A stretch of 41,739 bases of DNA, taken from the NCBI RefSeq assembly GCF_004310665.1, contig NZ_SIXF01000039.1, positions 1 to 41,739 of the forward strand, written 5' to 3'. Source of the stretch: Pedobacter kyonggii (GTDB taxonomy: Bacteria; Bacteroidota; Bacteroidia; Sphingobacteriales; Sphingobacteriaceae). Shown here piece after piece: positions 1 to 8,584 of the stretch. The notes beneath the pieces are model-generated. The model saw only the letters and a program-made list of their open reading frames with translations. It did not search any database and was not told the origin of the DNA. Every line of letters starts with the position of its first letter. Within the stretch, counting starts at the first letter, position 1. The position numbers and the translations under genes are program-made.

Positions 1-206
1 CTTTCATAAGCACATTCATAACGGGCTTCTGGATAATTGGTTGAAAGAAAATTCCAAAGTCCATCCACTGACGGGGGAGACTGGACGAAGCTTTTGAGAT
101 ACTGTTTCCCTAGATAGAGTGAAACAGTCCAGCTTTTAAGGTGAACATCGATGCCACAGCTTATCGTATGACCGCTAAAATCTAATTTTTCTGCTAAATT
201 TGTCAT
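1..206 (-). CDS. IS110-family transposase, N-terminal fragment (runs off window)
   Basis: The first 68 residues of a DEDD-type transposase/recombinase start at the ATG read from 206 down, and the gene leaves the window at base 1. The opening matches the IS110 RuvC-like domain: a GIDVHLKSW block carrying the first catalytic Asp (D20), then a stretch ending YECAYE, whose last residue (E68) sits where the family has its catalytic Glu. The serine-dependent C-terminal domain is outside the window, so it is unknown whether the element is intact. The sequence directly upstream folds well and is listed separately. The fragment at the window edge suggests a multicopy element that broke an assembly. 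Family assignment is strong; subgroup (IS110 or IS1111) cannot be settled from this part. Confidence 0.85.
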   Translation of the reverse strand, partial: MTNLAEKLDFSGHTISCGIDVHLKSWTVSLYLGKQYLKSFVQSPPSVDGLWNFLSTNYPEARYECAYE

Positions 207-274
207 GATCTTAGTTCTATTGTTTATTTAAATTTAACAATTGTGGCTTGCTAAAGACCACTTGAACTAAGATC
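207..274 (-). other. Folded leader of the IS110 element (translation-control stem or part of a bridge-type RNA)
   Basis: Read on the minus strand, GATCTTAGTTC (274-264) is the perfect inverse of GAACTAAGATC (217-207), and the second arm touches the transposase ATG. Between the arms lie two smaller hairpins: GTGG/CCAC extended by CTT/AAG, and ATTGTT/AACAAT. The transcript would therefore form a three-way junction closed by an 11-bp stem. IS110-group elements are known to carry a structured bridge RNA in the non-coding end upstream of the transposase. At 68 nt this fold is shorter than the known example, so it may be one module of it. The other reading is a stem that hides the start codon from read-through transcripts. 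The pairing is directly visible; both functions are inference. Confidence 0.45.
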
Positions 275-285
275 ACTTTTATTAC

Positions 286-390
286 ATAGATACTGATTGA
301 AATGTAAAGCCCACAGCGAGGACTTGTAATGAAAAGCAGGACTAACTTTAAAACCAACCACAACAATTGCTTTCGAAAAAAATTAAGAGC
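286..390. repeat. Dispersed intergenic element, copy A
   Basis: The 18-mer GCAGGACTAACTTTAAAA at 336-353 recurs exactly at 16346-16363, and in both places it is followed by AATTGCTTTC/TCCAAAAA-type sequence (365-380 here). A diverged relative forms the end of the larger element at 27792-28078. No open frame looks coding. With the palindrome at 412-511 this fills the 207-534 gap. It lies next to the IS110 fragment; members of that transposase family often target repetitive palindromic DNA, so the repeats may have guided the insertion. Confidence 0.6.
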
Positions 391-411
391 ATTAAAGATT
401 CTTTCTTTTTC

Positions 412-511
412 CGTCATTGCGAGGAGGAACGACGAAGCAATCTTACAACGATCGCTATTAATCTATCTTTTAGATTGCTTCGTCGGCTGAAAAAGCCTTC
501 TCGCAATGACG
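412..511. repeat. REP-like palindromic repeat
   Basis: CGTCATTGCGAGGAGG opens the element and CTTCTCGCAATGACG closes it. Inner arms GACGAAGCAATCT and AGATTGCTTCGTC also pair, giving a long imperfect hairpin. A shorter close relative is at 3111-3180, and the same outer CGTCATTG...AATGACG logic recurs at 25493-25578. This type of palindrome is common between genes in Bacteroidota. It lies 3' of the oxidoreductase ending at 535 and could act as its transcript end. Confidence 0.75.
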
Positions 512-534
512 ATTTTGTGCAGATGACAGATCAC

Positions 535-1728
535 CTAAACACTATATTCCGTCTTCCAAATCTGTTTATTCCCGCTATAAATGGCTTCGTTACACATGGC
601 CACACAAATAGCCGCTTGCGTTCCGGTATTGATATTTGATGCTGGTTCTTTCCTGGTTGTTATCGATTTATAAAATTCATCCAACGCATAATTTGTTCCA
701 TCAATGGTGGCTTTATCTAAAATCGGGATTCCGCCATCTTTATTTACCACAATCTTTGTGGCCCCGGTTACCCCATCAACTATGCCTAATTCTTTTTTAA
801 CACTTTCTTCAGGATAAAACAAGCCGGTATTGGTTAGCAAAGAAACCGAACCTTTGGTGCCTTTTATTTTAAACAGATAACCATCATGTGCATTGCCACA
901 AGTGGCTCCAAAATTGCCGATCATGCCTTTTTCATTATAACGGAGAATGGCTTGGATATTATCGTAGGTTTCGCGCCCATCTTTAAACACATCTATCCCA
1001 CCCGACCCCATAATTTCATCAGGCTGCGTTTCGAAAGCCCAATTGATAAAGTCAATCTGGTGCGATAAAAGTTCGGCAGCTAAGCCTCCAGAGTACTCCT
1101 TATACATCCGCCAGTTGATCTTACGTTCTAAAGCCGGATCTGGCACTGCCCTACGCCAATTGCCATTACGGTCCCAACGGCAATCGATCTGGCTAACCTT
1201 GCCCAAATAACCACTTTGGATCATATCCTTCACCTTAAAATATAAAGGCGAATAACGGTATTGATACCCCACCTGAAAAACCTGATTGGGATATTGTTTT
1301 ACCAGTTTTTTAAGTTCGAGTGCCTGGGCAATATTGTATGTCATGGTTTTTTCTACATACACGTGTTTGCCAGCCAGTACCGCATCTTTGGCAATTCTGA
1401 AATGTTCACTTAAAGGTGTGGCAATAAAAACCGCGTTGATTGTTTTATCGTCTAAAACTTTGTGGTAATCTTTTATGGCCTTTGCATCTGCAGGAACATA
1501 CTTTTCGGTTTCCTTAAGCCTAAAATCGAGTAAATCGCAATAAGCTTTAATTTTATACTTTGCAGGCATTGATTTAATTACCGACAAAACGCCTTTGCCA
1601 CGATCGCCACAACCAATCATTGCCACATTAATAATTTCATCAGCCACTAAATTAGCAAAGCCCTGGTTACCCAAAAGTAAACCAGAGCCTAACAAAGCTG
1701 ATGTTTTAACAAACGATCTGCGCTGCAT
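535..1728 (-). CDS. Gfo/Idh/MocA-family oxidoreductase with Tat-type leader
   Basis: A 397-residue NAD(P)-dependent sugar or glycoside oxidoreductase. The N-terminus MQRRSFVKTSALLGSG has the twin-arginine pattern and a hydrophobic run, so export of a folded cofactor-bearing protein is likely. The Rossmann part shows VAMIGCGDRG (residues 36-44). The family's EKP signature appears as EKT at 126-128, a departure at the proline. A SHQIDFINW segment supplies the usual histidine of the C-terminal domain. The start codon directly abuts the stop of the DUF1080 gene upstream (TAG then ATG), so the two are almost certainly translated from one message. Family members next to DUF1080 proteins oxidise glycosides to 3-keto forms; that role here is inferred from context, and the substrate is unknown. 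Confidence 0.85.
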   Translation of the reverse strand: MQRRSFVKTSALLGSGLLLGNQGFANLVADEIINVAMIGCGDRGKGVLSVIKSMPAKYKIKAYCDLLDFRLKETEKYVPADAKAIKDYHKVLDDKTINAVFIATPLSEHFRIAKDAVLAGKHVYVEKTMTYNIAQALELKKLVKQYPNQVFQVGYQYRYSPLYFKVKDMIQSGYLGKVSQIDCRWDRNGNWRRAVPDPALERKINWRMYKEYSGGLAAELLSHQIDFINWAFETQPDEIMGSGGIDVFKDGRETYDNIQAILRYNEKGMIGNFGATCGNAHDGYLFKIKGTKGSVSLLTNTGLFYPEESVKKELGIVDGVTGATKIVVNKDGGIPILDKATIDGTNYALDEFYKSITTRKEPASNINTGTQAAICVAMCNEAIYSGNKQIWKTEYSV

Positions 1729-3093
1729 CTATAATGTTTTAATTTTAATCGTCCTGAAATCTACTTTGTTACCGTGATCCTGAAGGAGGATATGTCCTTT
1801 TGGTGCTTCACCAAAGTTTTTCCAGTCTTTATATTTACTAATAGCTACCAGTTTTTTAAATTCCTCTGAGCCACGTGTATATTCCAGAACCTTTACGCCA
1901 TTTAAATAATGCTCTACTTTGTTATTTGGGTAAACCACCAAACGACCATTGTTCCAGCTTCCAATGGGGCGCAGGTAACGGGCTTCTTTTTTCGAAGTCA
2001 TTAAATCGTATAACGAAGCTAAAGTTCTGTTTCCATCTCTGCCCAATTTTGCATCTGGGTGTAAAACATCATCTAAAACCTGATACTCGAGACCAATAGC
2101 AGAACCTGTATTTTTTTCGCTCAGGGTAACAAAATATTTTACGCCACTGTTGGCACCTGGGGTAAGTTTAAACTCGAACGACAAATCAAAAGCAGCATAT
2201 TCGTTCTTGGTTACAATATCGCCGCCGTTGGTCGATTCTGCGCCACCCGACGGCTCTACACTGATAACGCCATCGGCAATTTTCCATCCTTTGGCAGGGA
2301 AAGTAGTTTTATAAGCACCAACCCAACCTGCATTACTTTTACCATCGAACAAAAGTTTATAACCCTCTGACTTTTCGTAAGCAGATAAGGTATTTGGGGT
2401 TAAATTAACCGTATAAATTCCTTTTGGAAAAGCTTTGGCTTTTAACCCCTCTGTTTGAATGTTAATGTTTTTGAAATATACTTTCTTGCCGTCATTATCG
2501 AGGTTATTGCCAATACCGTGAACCTGCAAACCGATAAACCCCGATTTATCCAACGTATCGATTACATAAGCAACAGGAGTTCCATTTACCCAGGTTTTAG
2601 TTTCGTTACCAATGCATTCGATTTTGTAATGGTTAAATTCATTCTTTTTATACAGTGGTTTTGCTGATGGGCTAAGTTCTAAAGGATAAAGCCACAATCT
2701 TCTGGCTTCGTCGTAAATTCCGCCTGTCCACGCCCTGGGGGTAGGGTCTATTTCCATCTGTCTACCAAAAACCAATCCTTTACCGTTGTTCCCTTCTGGT
2801 TTAATGTGGCTGCGTGTTTGTACGCCCGAGTTGGTAGTTTCTCCTTCTAGTTTTACATCCAGTTCTAAAACGAAATCGCCATATTCTTTTTCAGTGATTA
2901 AGAATGAATTTGGTGTGCCTTTGGTCATTGTTCCGATAATCATTCCATCTTCAACTTTGTATGGAGCGGCTCCTGCAACTGCTTTCCAACCGGTTAAGGT
3001 TTTGCCATCAAATAATGGTTTTGCTTTTTGGGCAGCGGCTGATAAACTGATTAGCGAAAGGGCTAGAATACTATATTTTTTAAAATTTAACAT
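1729..3093 (-). CDS. Two-domain DUF1080 (3-keto-disaccharide hydrolase type) secreted protein
   Basis: A 454-residue exported protein with a Sec-type signal (MLNFKKYSILALSLISLSAAAQ). It holds two copies of the DUF1080 fold, about residues 25-215 and 245-453, each beginning with the family's opening motif: LFDGKTLTGW in the first and LFDGKSNAGW in the second. DUF1080 is a lectin-like beta-sandwich now annotated as 3-keto-disaccharide hydrolase, cleaving glycosides already oxidised at C3. The domain duplication, the flanking Gfo/Idh/MocA genes on the same strand, and the zero-spacing junction with the gene at 535-1728 support a shared pathway of oxidise-then-cleave in the periplasm. One domain may bind and the other cleave, but the sequence alone does not say which. 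Confidence 0.85.
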   Translation of the reverse strand: MLNFKKYSILALSLISLSAAAQKAKPLFDGKTLTGWKAVAGAAPYKVEDGMIIGTMTKGTPNSFLITEKEYGDFVLELDVKLEGETTNSGVQTRSHIKPEGNNGKGLVFGRQMEIDPTPRAWTGGIYDEARRLWLYPLELSPSAKPLYKKNEFNHYKIECIGNETKTWVNGTPVAYVIDTLDKSGFIGLQVHGIGNNLDNDGKKVYFKNINIQTEGLKAKAFPKGIYTVNLTPNTLSAYEKSEGYKLLFDGKSNAGWVGAYKTTFPAKGWKIADGVISVEPSGGAESTNGGDIVTKNEYAAFDLSFEFKLTPGANSGVKYFVTLSEKNTGSAIGLEYQVLDDVLHPDAKLGRDGNRTLASLYDLMTSKKEARYLRPIGSWNNGRLVVYPNNKVEHYLNGVKVLEYTRGSEEFKKLVAISKYKDWKNFGEAPKGHILLQDHGNKVDFRTIKIKTL

Positions 3094-3110
3094 GATTGGT
3101 TTTTTCTTGC

Positions 3111-3180
3111 CGTCATTGCGAGGAAGAATGACGAAGCAATCTTTTTTGCTAAGTAGATTGCTTCCTTCCTCTCAATGACG
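3111..3180. repeat. REP-like palindrome inside the oxidoreductase/DUF1080 cluster
   Basis: CGTCATTGCGAGGAAG at one end and CTTCCTCTCAATGACG at the other pair across the element, with GAAGCAATCT/AGATTGCTTC inside. It fills nearly all of the 98-bp gap between the stop of the gene at 3192-4547 and the start of the DUF1080 gene. If the three genes are co-transcribed, this hairpin is in the message and could lower or stabilise expression of one side. Confidence 0.75.
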
Positions 3181-3191
3181 GTACACTGTGA

Positions 3192-4547
3192 TTAATATTT
3201 AAATACTTTTCCGTTTGCGATTACTTCTTGTCTGTTTTCATCGAAAATTGCTTTTGCTCCTGTTCGTACCGCAGCATTGGTCATTATATTGGCAATAGAG
3301 TGTGAATAACCAGCTTCAACAGGTGCATTTGGTGTTTTACGACTACGTACACATTCCATCCAGTTGCGCATGTGGCCAGAGGTTAACGAATCCCCGCCCA
3401 TATTGGCTCCTGTAGCCGCTTTAATTTCCGTTTTACTTAAATCAAATTCTGGCAAAAGATTGGCTTTTAGGCCCATAGCTGCAGCCTCTCTCTCCTTTAA
3501 ACCACCTTTTGGCGATACTTTATTGGTAATCAAATTCAGTTCACCACCATTCGAATAATAAACTTCACCCACATCGCCCACACTATTCTGCATTCTTGAG
3601 GTAAAAGTAACCTGGAAACCATCTGTTGTATCGGGCTGACCATAATCGAATACGGCAACCATCGAATCCCAGTTTCTACGGCCATCTTTCCAGGTGTAAA
3701 TACCTCCGTTTGCCACTACACTCCGCGGATGTTTTAAATTGGTAAACCAGTGTACGGTATCAATCTGGTGCGACATCCATTGTCCTGGCATACCTGAAGA
3801 ATATGGCCAGAACAAGCGGTATTCTAAATATTTTCTTGGATCGAAGGCTTCGGTTGGGCGGTTCAATAAGAATCTTTTCCAATCGATATCTTCTTCTTTT
3901 AATTTGGCTACTAAATCTGGTCTGCGCCATCGGCCTGGCTGGTTTACATTCCAAACTAAATCTACAGCAGTTATCGGCCCAAATTTTCCATCCTGAATAA
4001 ATTTTGCCGCATTGGTATAATTCTCTCCACTCCTTCTTTGCGAACCAATCTGTACAATCTGTTTGCTTGCTTTAACGGCTTTAAATGCTGCTTTGGCATC
4101 GTCCATGGTTTCGGCAAAGGGTTTTTCTACATATGCATCGCAACTGGCTTTTACGGCCTCGATGGTGTGAAGTGCATGCTGAAAATCGGCAGTACTGATA
4201 ATTACGGCATCAAGGTCTTTTGTAGCATAAAGCTCATCGTTGTTACGGCAGGCTTTAATATCGTGACCAAATTTTGCTTTTAAATGGGCAATTCCTAAAT
4301 CTCTCCGGTAGTTCCATAAATCAGAAAGACCAACGATATCGAAATTGAGTTCCTTGTTGTGGTTCAGGAAACAAGGCAAAAGGGTGTCTTTAAAACGATC
4401 AGAAAAGCCAACAACACCAACGCGCACCCTATCATTTGCACCGATGATGCGTCCATAACTTTTGGCACTCATGCCCATTGTACCCGCGTAAGTTGCAGCA
4501 GCAAATATTGCTGATTGTTTAATAAATTTTCTTCTGGAATTTTCCAT
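3192..4547 (-). CDS. Gfo/Idh/MocA-family oxidoreductase with Tat-type leader (second copy)
   Basis: A 451-residue relative of the protein at 535-1728, longer in its C-terminal part. The leader has SRRKFIKQSAIFAAATYAG, a twin-arginine pattern. Visible family signs are VRVGVVGFSDRF at the nucleotide site, VEKPFAETMDDA with the canonical EKP, and MSHQIDTVHWF. It is first in the minus-strand trio with DUF1080 and the second oxidoreductase, separated from DUF1080 by a 98-bp gap filled by a palindrome. The two oxidoreductases are clearly different in sequence, so they may act on different sugars or in opposite directions (oxidation of the glycoside, reduction of the released 3-keto sugar). That division of labour is inference. 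Confidence 0.85.
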   Translation of the reverse strand: MENSRRKFIKQSAIFAAATYAGTMGMSAKSYGRIIGANDRVRVGVVGFSDRFKDTLLPCFLNHNKELNFDIVGLSDLWNYRRDLGIAHLKAKFGHDIKACRNNDELYATKDLDAVIISTADFQHALHTIEAVKASCDAYVEKPFAETMDDAKAAFKAVKASKQIVQIGSQRRSGENYTNAAKFIQDGKFGPITAVDLVWNVNQPGRWRRPDLVAKLKEEDIDWKRFLLNRPTEAFDPRKYLEYRLFWPYSSGMPGQWMSHQIDTVHWFTNLKHPRSVVANGGIYTWKDGRRNWDSMVAVFDYGQPDTTDGFQVTFTSRMQNSVGDVGEVYYSNGGELNLITNKVSPKGGLKEREAAAMGLKANLLPEFDLSKTEIKAATGANMGGDSLTSGHMRNWMECVRSRKTPNAPVEAGYSHSIANIMTNAAVRTGAKAIFDENRQEVIANGKVFKY

Positions 4548-4968
4548 TTGGGATATTAGGTTAGATTATCTCTTAGTTTGCTAATCTGACAAACCATTTA
4601 AATAAAACCTAAAATATGGTTAATAAAAACAAACCTTAAATATTCGCAAGTAATATTTTTGAAACTTTATATTAAAACAATGGCTTATAATCATATTAAT
4701 CCTAAATAAATAGCCAGGAAGCCAGTATTTAAGGCAATAACATATTTTTATCGATATGTAGGAAAACGTTTGAAATAATTTATTCTTAATCAAATACTTT
4801 TATTCGACTATTAATAAAAAAGCCTTTCAGAAAATAATCTGAAAGGCTTTTTAGTAAAACTCATCACCCTGTCCTGAAACTTCGGGATTAGGGTCTAAAT
4901 ATAATAGCAGGAAAGATGCTTATCCCGAACATTCGGAACAGCATAATCGCAGCGTCTGTAAATTATTA
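4548..4968. other. Intergenic gap between valS 3' end and the oxidoreductase cluster
   Basis: 421 AT-rich bases with no credible gene. Contents: the valS terminator at 4816-4852, and a presumed promoter region for the oxidoreductase cluster close to 4548-4700, in which no convincing TAnnTTTG match was found. Small CCCGAA/TTCGGG-type inverted pieces lie around 4873-4940. Confidence 0.5.
4816..4852 (-). terminator. Rho-independent terminator after valS
   Basis: AAAAAGCCTTTCAGA pairs with TCTGAAAGGCTTTTT around a 6-nt loop, with A- and T-runs on both sides. It lies about 120 bases beyond the valS stop in the direction of transcription. Symmetric, so it would also work from the other strand. Confidence 0.8.
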
Positions 4969-7635
4969 TTATCCTAAAACCGCTAAACTTTCTTCAATAA
5001 TTTTGATTTTAGCTTCAGCATCGGCTTTTTTATTCCGTTCGTTTGCAATAATTTCCGGTTTTGCATTCTGTACAAAGCGTTCGTTGCTCAATTTAGAATC
5101 AACCGACTTTAAAAAGCCCCGTAAATATACTAAATCGGCATTTAAACGCTCACGTTCTGCTTCTACATCAATATTTTCAGTCAGCGGGATGAAAAATTCA
5201 TCTTTACCAGCCATAAAAGCAGTTGCGCCAACAATTTTATCGTTTACAATTTCCGCTTCTGAAACATTGGCCAATTTGAAAACAATGTTCAACCATTTTT
5301 CATAATCCAGATCAGAGTTTATTTTGATGCTTAAAGGCAATGCTTCTTTAGGCGAAATCTGCTTCTGGTTCCTTACATTTCTAATTTCGGCTACCACGGT
5401 TTTAATTACCTCAGCATCTTTCAATAATTGCGCATCAAAAGCCCCTCCTTTCGGAAATTCGGCAACAATACAGCAGTCCATTTCTCCACGTTCGGCAAAC
5501 AGATCATCATGCCAAAGCTCTTCAGTTAAGAAAGGCATGTTAGGGTGCAATAATTTGATGATATTTTCGAAGAAACCGACTGTAGCTTTAAAACTCTCCG
5601 CATCAATTGGTTGTTGGTAAGCAGGCTTAACCATTTCTAAATACCAGGCACAGAAATCATCCCAAACCAATTTATAAGTGATCATTAATGCTTCCGATAG
5701 GCGGTATTGCATAAAGTTAGCTTCAATCTCTACCAGAGCTTCGTTAAAGCGGTTTTCGAACCAAGATATGGCCTGGGTATTTGGGTTCGCTAAGTTTTCG
5801 TCAACTTCCCATCCTTTTACCAAACGGAAAGCATTCCAGATTTTGCTGGCGAAATTACGTCCCTGTTCGCAGTAACTTTCATCGAACATTAAATCGTTTC
5901 CGGCAGGTGACGACATTAACATCCCCACACGAACAGCATCGGCACCATATTTTTCGATCAAGCCAATCGGATCAGGTGAGTTACCCAACGATTTAGACAT
6001 TTTACGGCCTAATTTATCGCGTACAATCCCTGTTAAGTATACATTTGTAAATGGTTTTTTACCCATAAACTCATGTCCGGCCATAATCATACGGGCCACC
6101 CAGAAGAATAAAATTTCAGGCGCGGTAACCAAGTCGTTGGTTGGATAATAATAATTGATGTCTTTATTTTCAGGATTTTTAAAGCCGTCGAAAACCGAAA
6201 TCGGCCATAACCATGACGAAAACCAGGTATCCATCACATCGTCGTCCTGCCTTAAAAACGGTTCTAACTGATGTTTGAATCCAGCTTTCTCCGTTTCAGA
6301 GCAGCTTTCATCCAAATGTTTTTTCTTCCAGAATTCTTCTAATGCTTCATCTTTGGTTTTGGCAACCACCCAATTTCCTTTATCATCGTACCAGGCCGGG
6401 ATTCTCTGTCCCCACCACAACTGGCGACTAATGTTCCAATCGCGGACATTCTCCATCCAATGGCGGTAAGTATTTTCAAATTTATTTGGAATCAGGTTTA
6501 CTTCTCCATTCAATACATCATCCAAAGCTGGCTGTGCCATTTCTTTCATCTTCACAAACCATTGCATGGAAAGTTTTGGTTCGATAGCGGCATCAGTACG
6601 TTCAGAAAAACCAACCTGCGATTTATAATCTTCAACTTTATCCAAATGCCCGGCTTCCTCCAGCATTTTGGCGATTTTTTTACGGGCAACAAACCTGTCT
6701 TCGCCCACTAAAATAACTGCTAATTCATTTAAAGTTCCATCATCGTTTAAGATATCGGTAACTGGTAAATTGTGCTTAACCCCCAACTCATAATCGTTCA
6801 GATCGTGTGCCGGTGTAACTTTTAAACAACCTGTACCAAATTCAATATCAACATATTCATCTTCAATAACCGGAATTTCGTGGTTAACGAGAGGGACAAA
6901 AACCTTTTTGCCTTTTAAATGTGTAAAACGTTCATCGTTCGGATTGATACAGATGGCTGCATCGGCCATAATCGTTTCAGGACGGGTTGTAGCTATCGTT
7001 AAAAACTGGTCTTCCGTGCCTGAAATCAGGTATTTAATGTAATATAGTTTTTGATTTACTTCCTTACGGATTACTTCTTCATCAGAAACAGCAGTTTTAC
7101 CGGCTGGATCCCAGTTTACCATACGGATACCACGGTAAATCCACCCTTTTTTATATAAGTGGATAAACGAATCAATCACCGCTTCAGAAAGATCTTCTTC
7201 CATCGTGAAACGGGTACGGTCCCAATCGCAACTTGCACCCAGTTTCTTTAACTGTTCTAAAATAATACCACCGTATTTCTCTTTCCACTCCCAGGCATAT
7301 TTCAAAAATTCTTCACGCGAAAGATCTTTTTTGTTAATCCCCTGCTCCTTCAACATAGCCACCACTTTTGCTTCAGTAGCAATAGAGGCATGGTCAGTCC
7401 CAGGTACCCAGCATGCATTTTTACCTTGCATACGAGCCTTACGGATCAACACATCTTGAATGGTATTGTTAAGCATATGCCCCATGTGCAGCACACCCGT
7501 AACATTTGGCGGTGGAATAACGATGGTGTAAGGTTCGCGATCATCTGGTTCGGAGTGGAAAAATTTCTTCGATAGCCAATAGCTATACCATTTATCTTCT
7601 GTTTCTGCAGGATTGTACTTGGTGGATATGCTCAT
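4969..7635 (-). CDS. valS: Valyl-tRNA synthetase
   Basis: An 888-residue class I aminoacyl-tRNA synthetase that charges tRNA-Val with valine in the cytoplasm. The HIGH signature appears as HMGH at residues 50-53 inside PPPNVTGVLHMGHMLNN. The KMSKS loop is exact (GRKMSKSLGNS, roughly residue 540). The editing domain (TTRPETIMAD, GTGCLKVTPAHD) and the C-terminal coiled coil (NIDVEAERERLNADLVYLRGF) are present, so the enzyme is full length. The PPPNVTG and MSPAGND-type context separates it from IleRS and LeuRS. It is monocistronic, with its own terminator downstream and a possible promoter at 7665-7672. Confidence 0.97.
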   Translation of the reverse strand: MSISTKYNPAETEDKWYSYWLSKKFFHSEPDDREPYTIVIPPPNVTGVLHMGHMLNNTIQDVLIRKARMQGKNACWVPGTDHASIATEAKVVAMLKEQGINKKDLSREEFLKYAWEWKEKYGGIILEQLKKLGASCDWDRTRFTMEEDLSEAVIDSFIHLYKKGWIYRGIRMVNWDPAGKTAVSDEEVIRKEVNQKLYYIKYLISGTEDQFLTIATTRPETIMADAAICINPNDERFTHLKGKKVFVPLVNHEIPVIEDEYVDIEFGTGCLKVTPAHDLNDYELGVKHNLPVTDILNDDGTLNELAVILVGEDRFVARKKIAKMLEEAGHLDKVEDYKSQVGFSERTDAAIEPKLSMQWFVKMKEMAQPALDDVLNGEVNLIPNKFENTYRHWMENVRDWNISRQLWWGQRIPAWYDDKGNWVVAKTKDEALEEFWKKKHLDESCSETEKAGFKHQLEPFLRQDDDVMDTWFSSWLWPISVFDGFKNPENKDINYYYPTNDLVTAPEILFFWVARMIMAGHEFMGKKPFTNVYLTGIVRDKLGRKMSKSLGNSPDPIGLIEKYGADAVRVGMLMSSPAGNDLMFDESYCEQGRNFASKIWNAFRLVKGWEVDENLANPNTQAISWFENRFNEALVEIEANFMQYRLSEALMITYKLVWDDFCAWYLEMVKPAYQQPIDAESFKATVGFFENIIKLLHPNMPFLTEELWHDDLFAERGEMDCCIVAEFPKGGAFDAQLLKDAEVIKTVVAEIRNVRNQKQISPKEALPLSIKINSDLDYEKWLNIVFKLANVSEAEIVNDKIVGATAFMAGKDEFFIPLTENIDVEAERERLNADLVYLRGFLKSVDSKLSNERFVQNAKPEIIANERNKKADAEAKIKIIEESLAVLG

Positions 7636-7664
7636 GAAAAATTATTCAATATCAATTTGAGTGG

Positions 7665-7672
7665 CAAAAATA
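7665..7672 (-). promoter_or_regulatory. Possible Bacteroidota -7 element for valS
   Basis: TATTTTTG on the minus strand matches TAnnTTTG exactly, about 30 bases before the valS ATG. A TTTG lies further upstream (7688-7685), but only 12 bases away, closer than expected for a -33 box, so only the -7 match is offered. Confidence 0.35.
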
Positions 7673-7845
7673 CGTTTTTAAGGGCAAAAATTAAAGCAGA
7701 AATCATTTGAAAGCAAGCATAGAAGTGAAATATTATAGTTTAAACGCCCACGATTTGATTCATCTTTCCGTCGATAATTGTATTTTAGTGTACACCAAAT
7801 ACCCATTACAAAGATTTGCTCCGCCATAAAACCATTTAAACTACC

Positions 7846-8268
7846 ATGACTCCAAAAAACCTCAAAATTGGTTATGCCATATTACGTGTGTCAATAGCCA
7901 TCATTTTATTGTCGCACAGTGTTTTGGGTGTATTTGATGGCGGGATTAATAATTTTGGCAATCTCTATCTGAATAAAATTGGATTTGCGCCCTATGGAGT
8001 AGCAATTGCATGGATAATTAAACTTTCACATATAGTTTGTGCCCTATTGCTTGTGATGAATAAATATATCCGGCTGGCATGCTTTGCAACCATTTTCTTA
8101 TTGATTATGGGAATAATTATGGTACATTTTAAGGAGGGCTGGTTTGTTGTAGGTGGCGGAAGAAATGGCATGGAGTATAACTTCGTACTTATATGCGTAC
8201 TAACCGCTATTATGTTTTTGAATCAGGATTCAAACAATACAACACAAAAATCAAAATTGAAAAAATAA
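7846..8268 (+). CDS. DoxX-like integral membrane protein
   Basis: 140 residues with four predicted membrane segments (about 8-28, 50-70, 75-97 and 113-128) and a charged tail. The pattern of an N-terminal helix ending HSVLGVFDGG, a mid-protein LSHIVCALLLV, and HFKEGWFVVGGGRNGMEYN before the last helix matches the DoxX/SURF4-like fold. Members of this family are small membrane proteins, some tied to quinone or thiol redox chemistry; no specific job can be given here. It stands alone on the plus strand, converging with the broken Uma2 gene two bases after its stop. Another DoxX-like gene lies at 18928-19377, not closely similar. Confidence 0.75.
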   Translation: MTPKNLKIGYAILRVSIAIILLSHSVLGVFDGGINNFGNLYLNKIGFAPYGVAIAWIIKLSHIVCALLLVMNKYIRLACFATIFLLIMGIIMVHFKEGWFVVGGGRNGMEYNFVLICVLTAIMFLNQDSNNTTQKSKLKK

Positions 8269-8269
8269 G

Positions 8270-8584
8270 TTAATCGATATCCTCAAAAACATCATCTAAT
8301 TCCAATTCAAAACCTGGCAATACCGATGAAGTGATTTTTTCGCTATGGGTAAATATTTTAGAAGGCTGAAATTTGCCTGAATCATTAAGGGTGTAAATGA
8401 GGATGCTTTGATCGCTTTGGCTAACCACCCAATATTCTTTAACCCCAAATTCTTCGTAAACGCGGTATTTATTAAGCAGCTCCATTTTGGTATTGCCAGG
8501 AGATAAAATTTCAATACTAAATCTGGAGCACCGATACAACCACGGGCATCTAATTTACTTTTATCACAAACAACACAAATATCG
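8270..8584 (-). pseudogene. Uma2-family (DUF820, PD-(D/E)XK-like) gene remnant
   Basis: The readable C-terminal part (IEILSPGNTKMELLNKY, then YEEFGVKEYWVV and a VLPGFELELDDVF end) is typical of Uma2 proteins, a family with a restriction-endonuclease-like core common in cyanobacteria and Bacteroidota. Upstream, another frame continues the same protein (DICVVCDKSKLDARG, then CIGAPDLV), so one base is missing between GAPDLV and IEILSP (near 8520). Before DICVV the coding sequence stops exactly where the 97-bp repeat array begins (8584/8585), so the first half of the gene is gone. Truncation plus frameshift means it is dead. A start at 8539 would require a TTG and would give only a meaningless 89-residue product. 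Confidence 0.85.
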
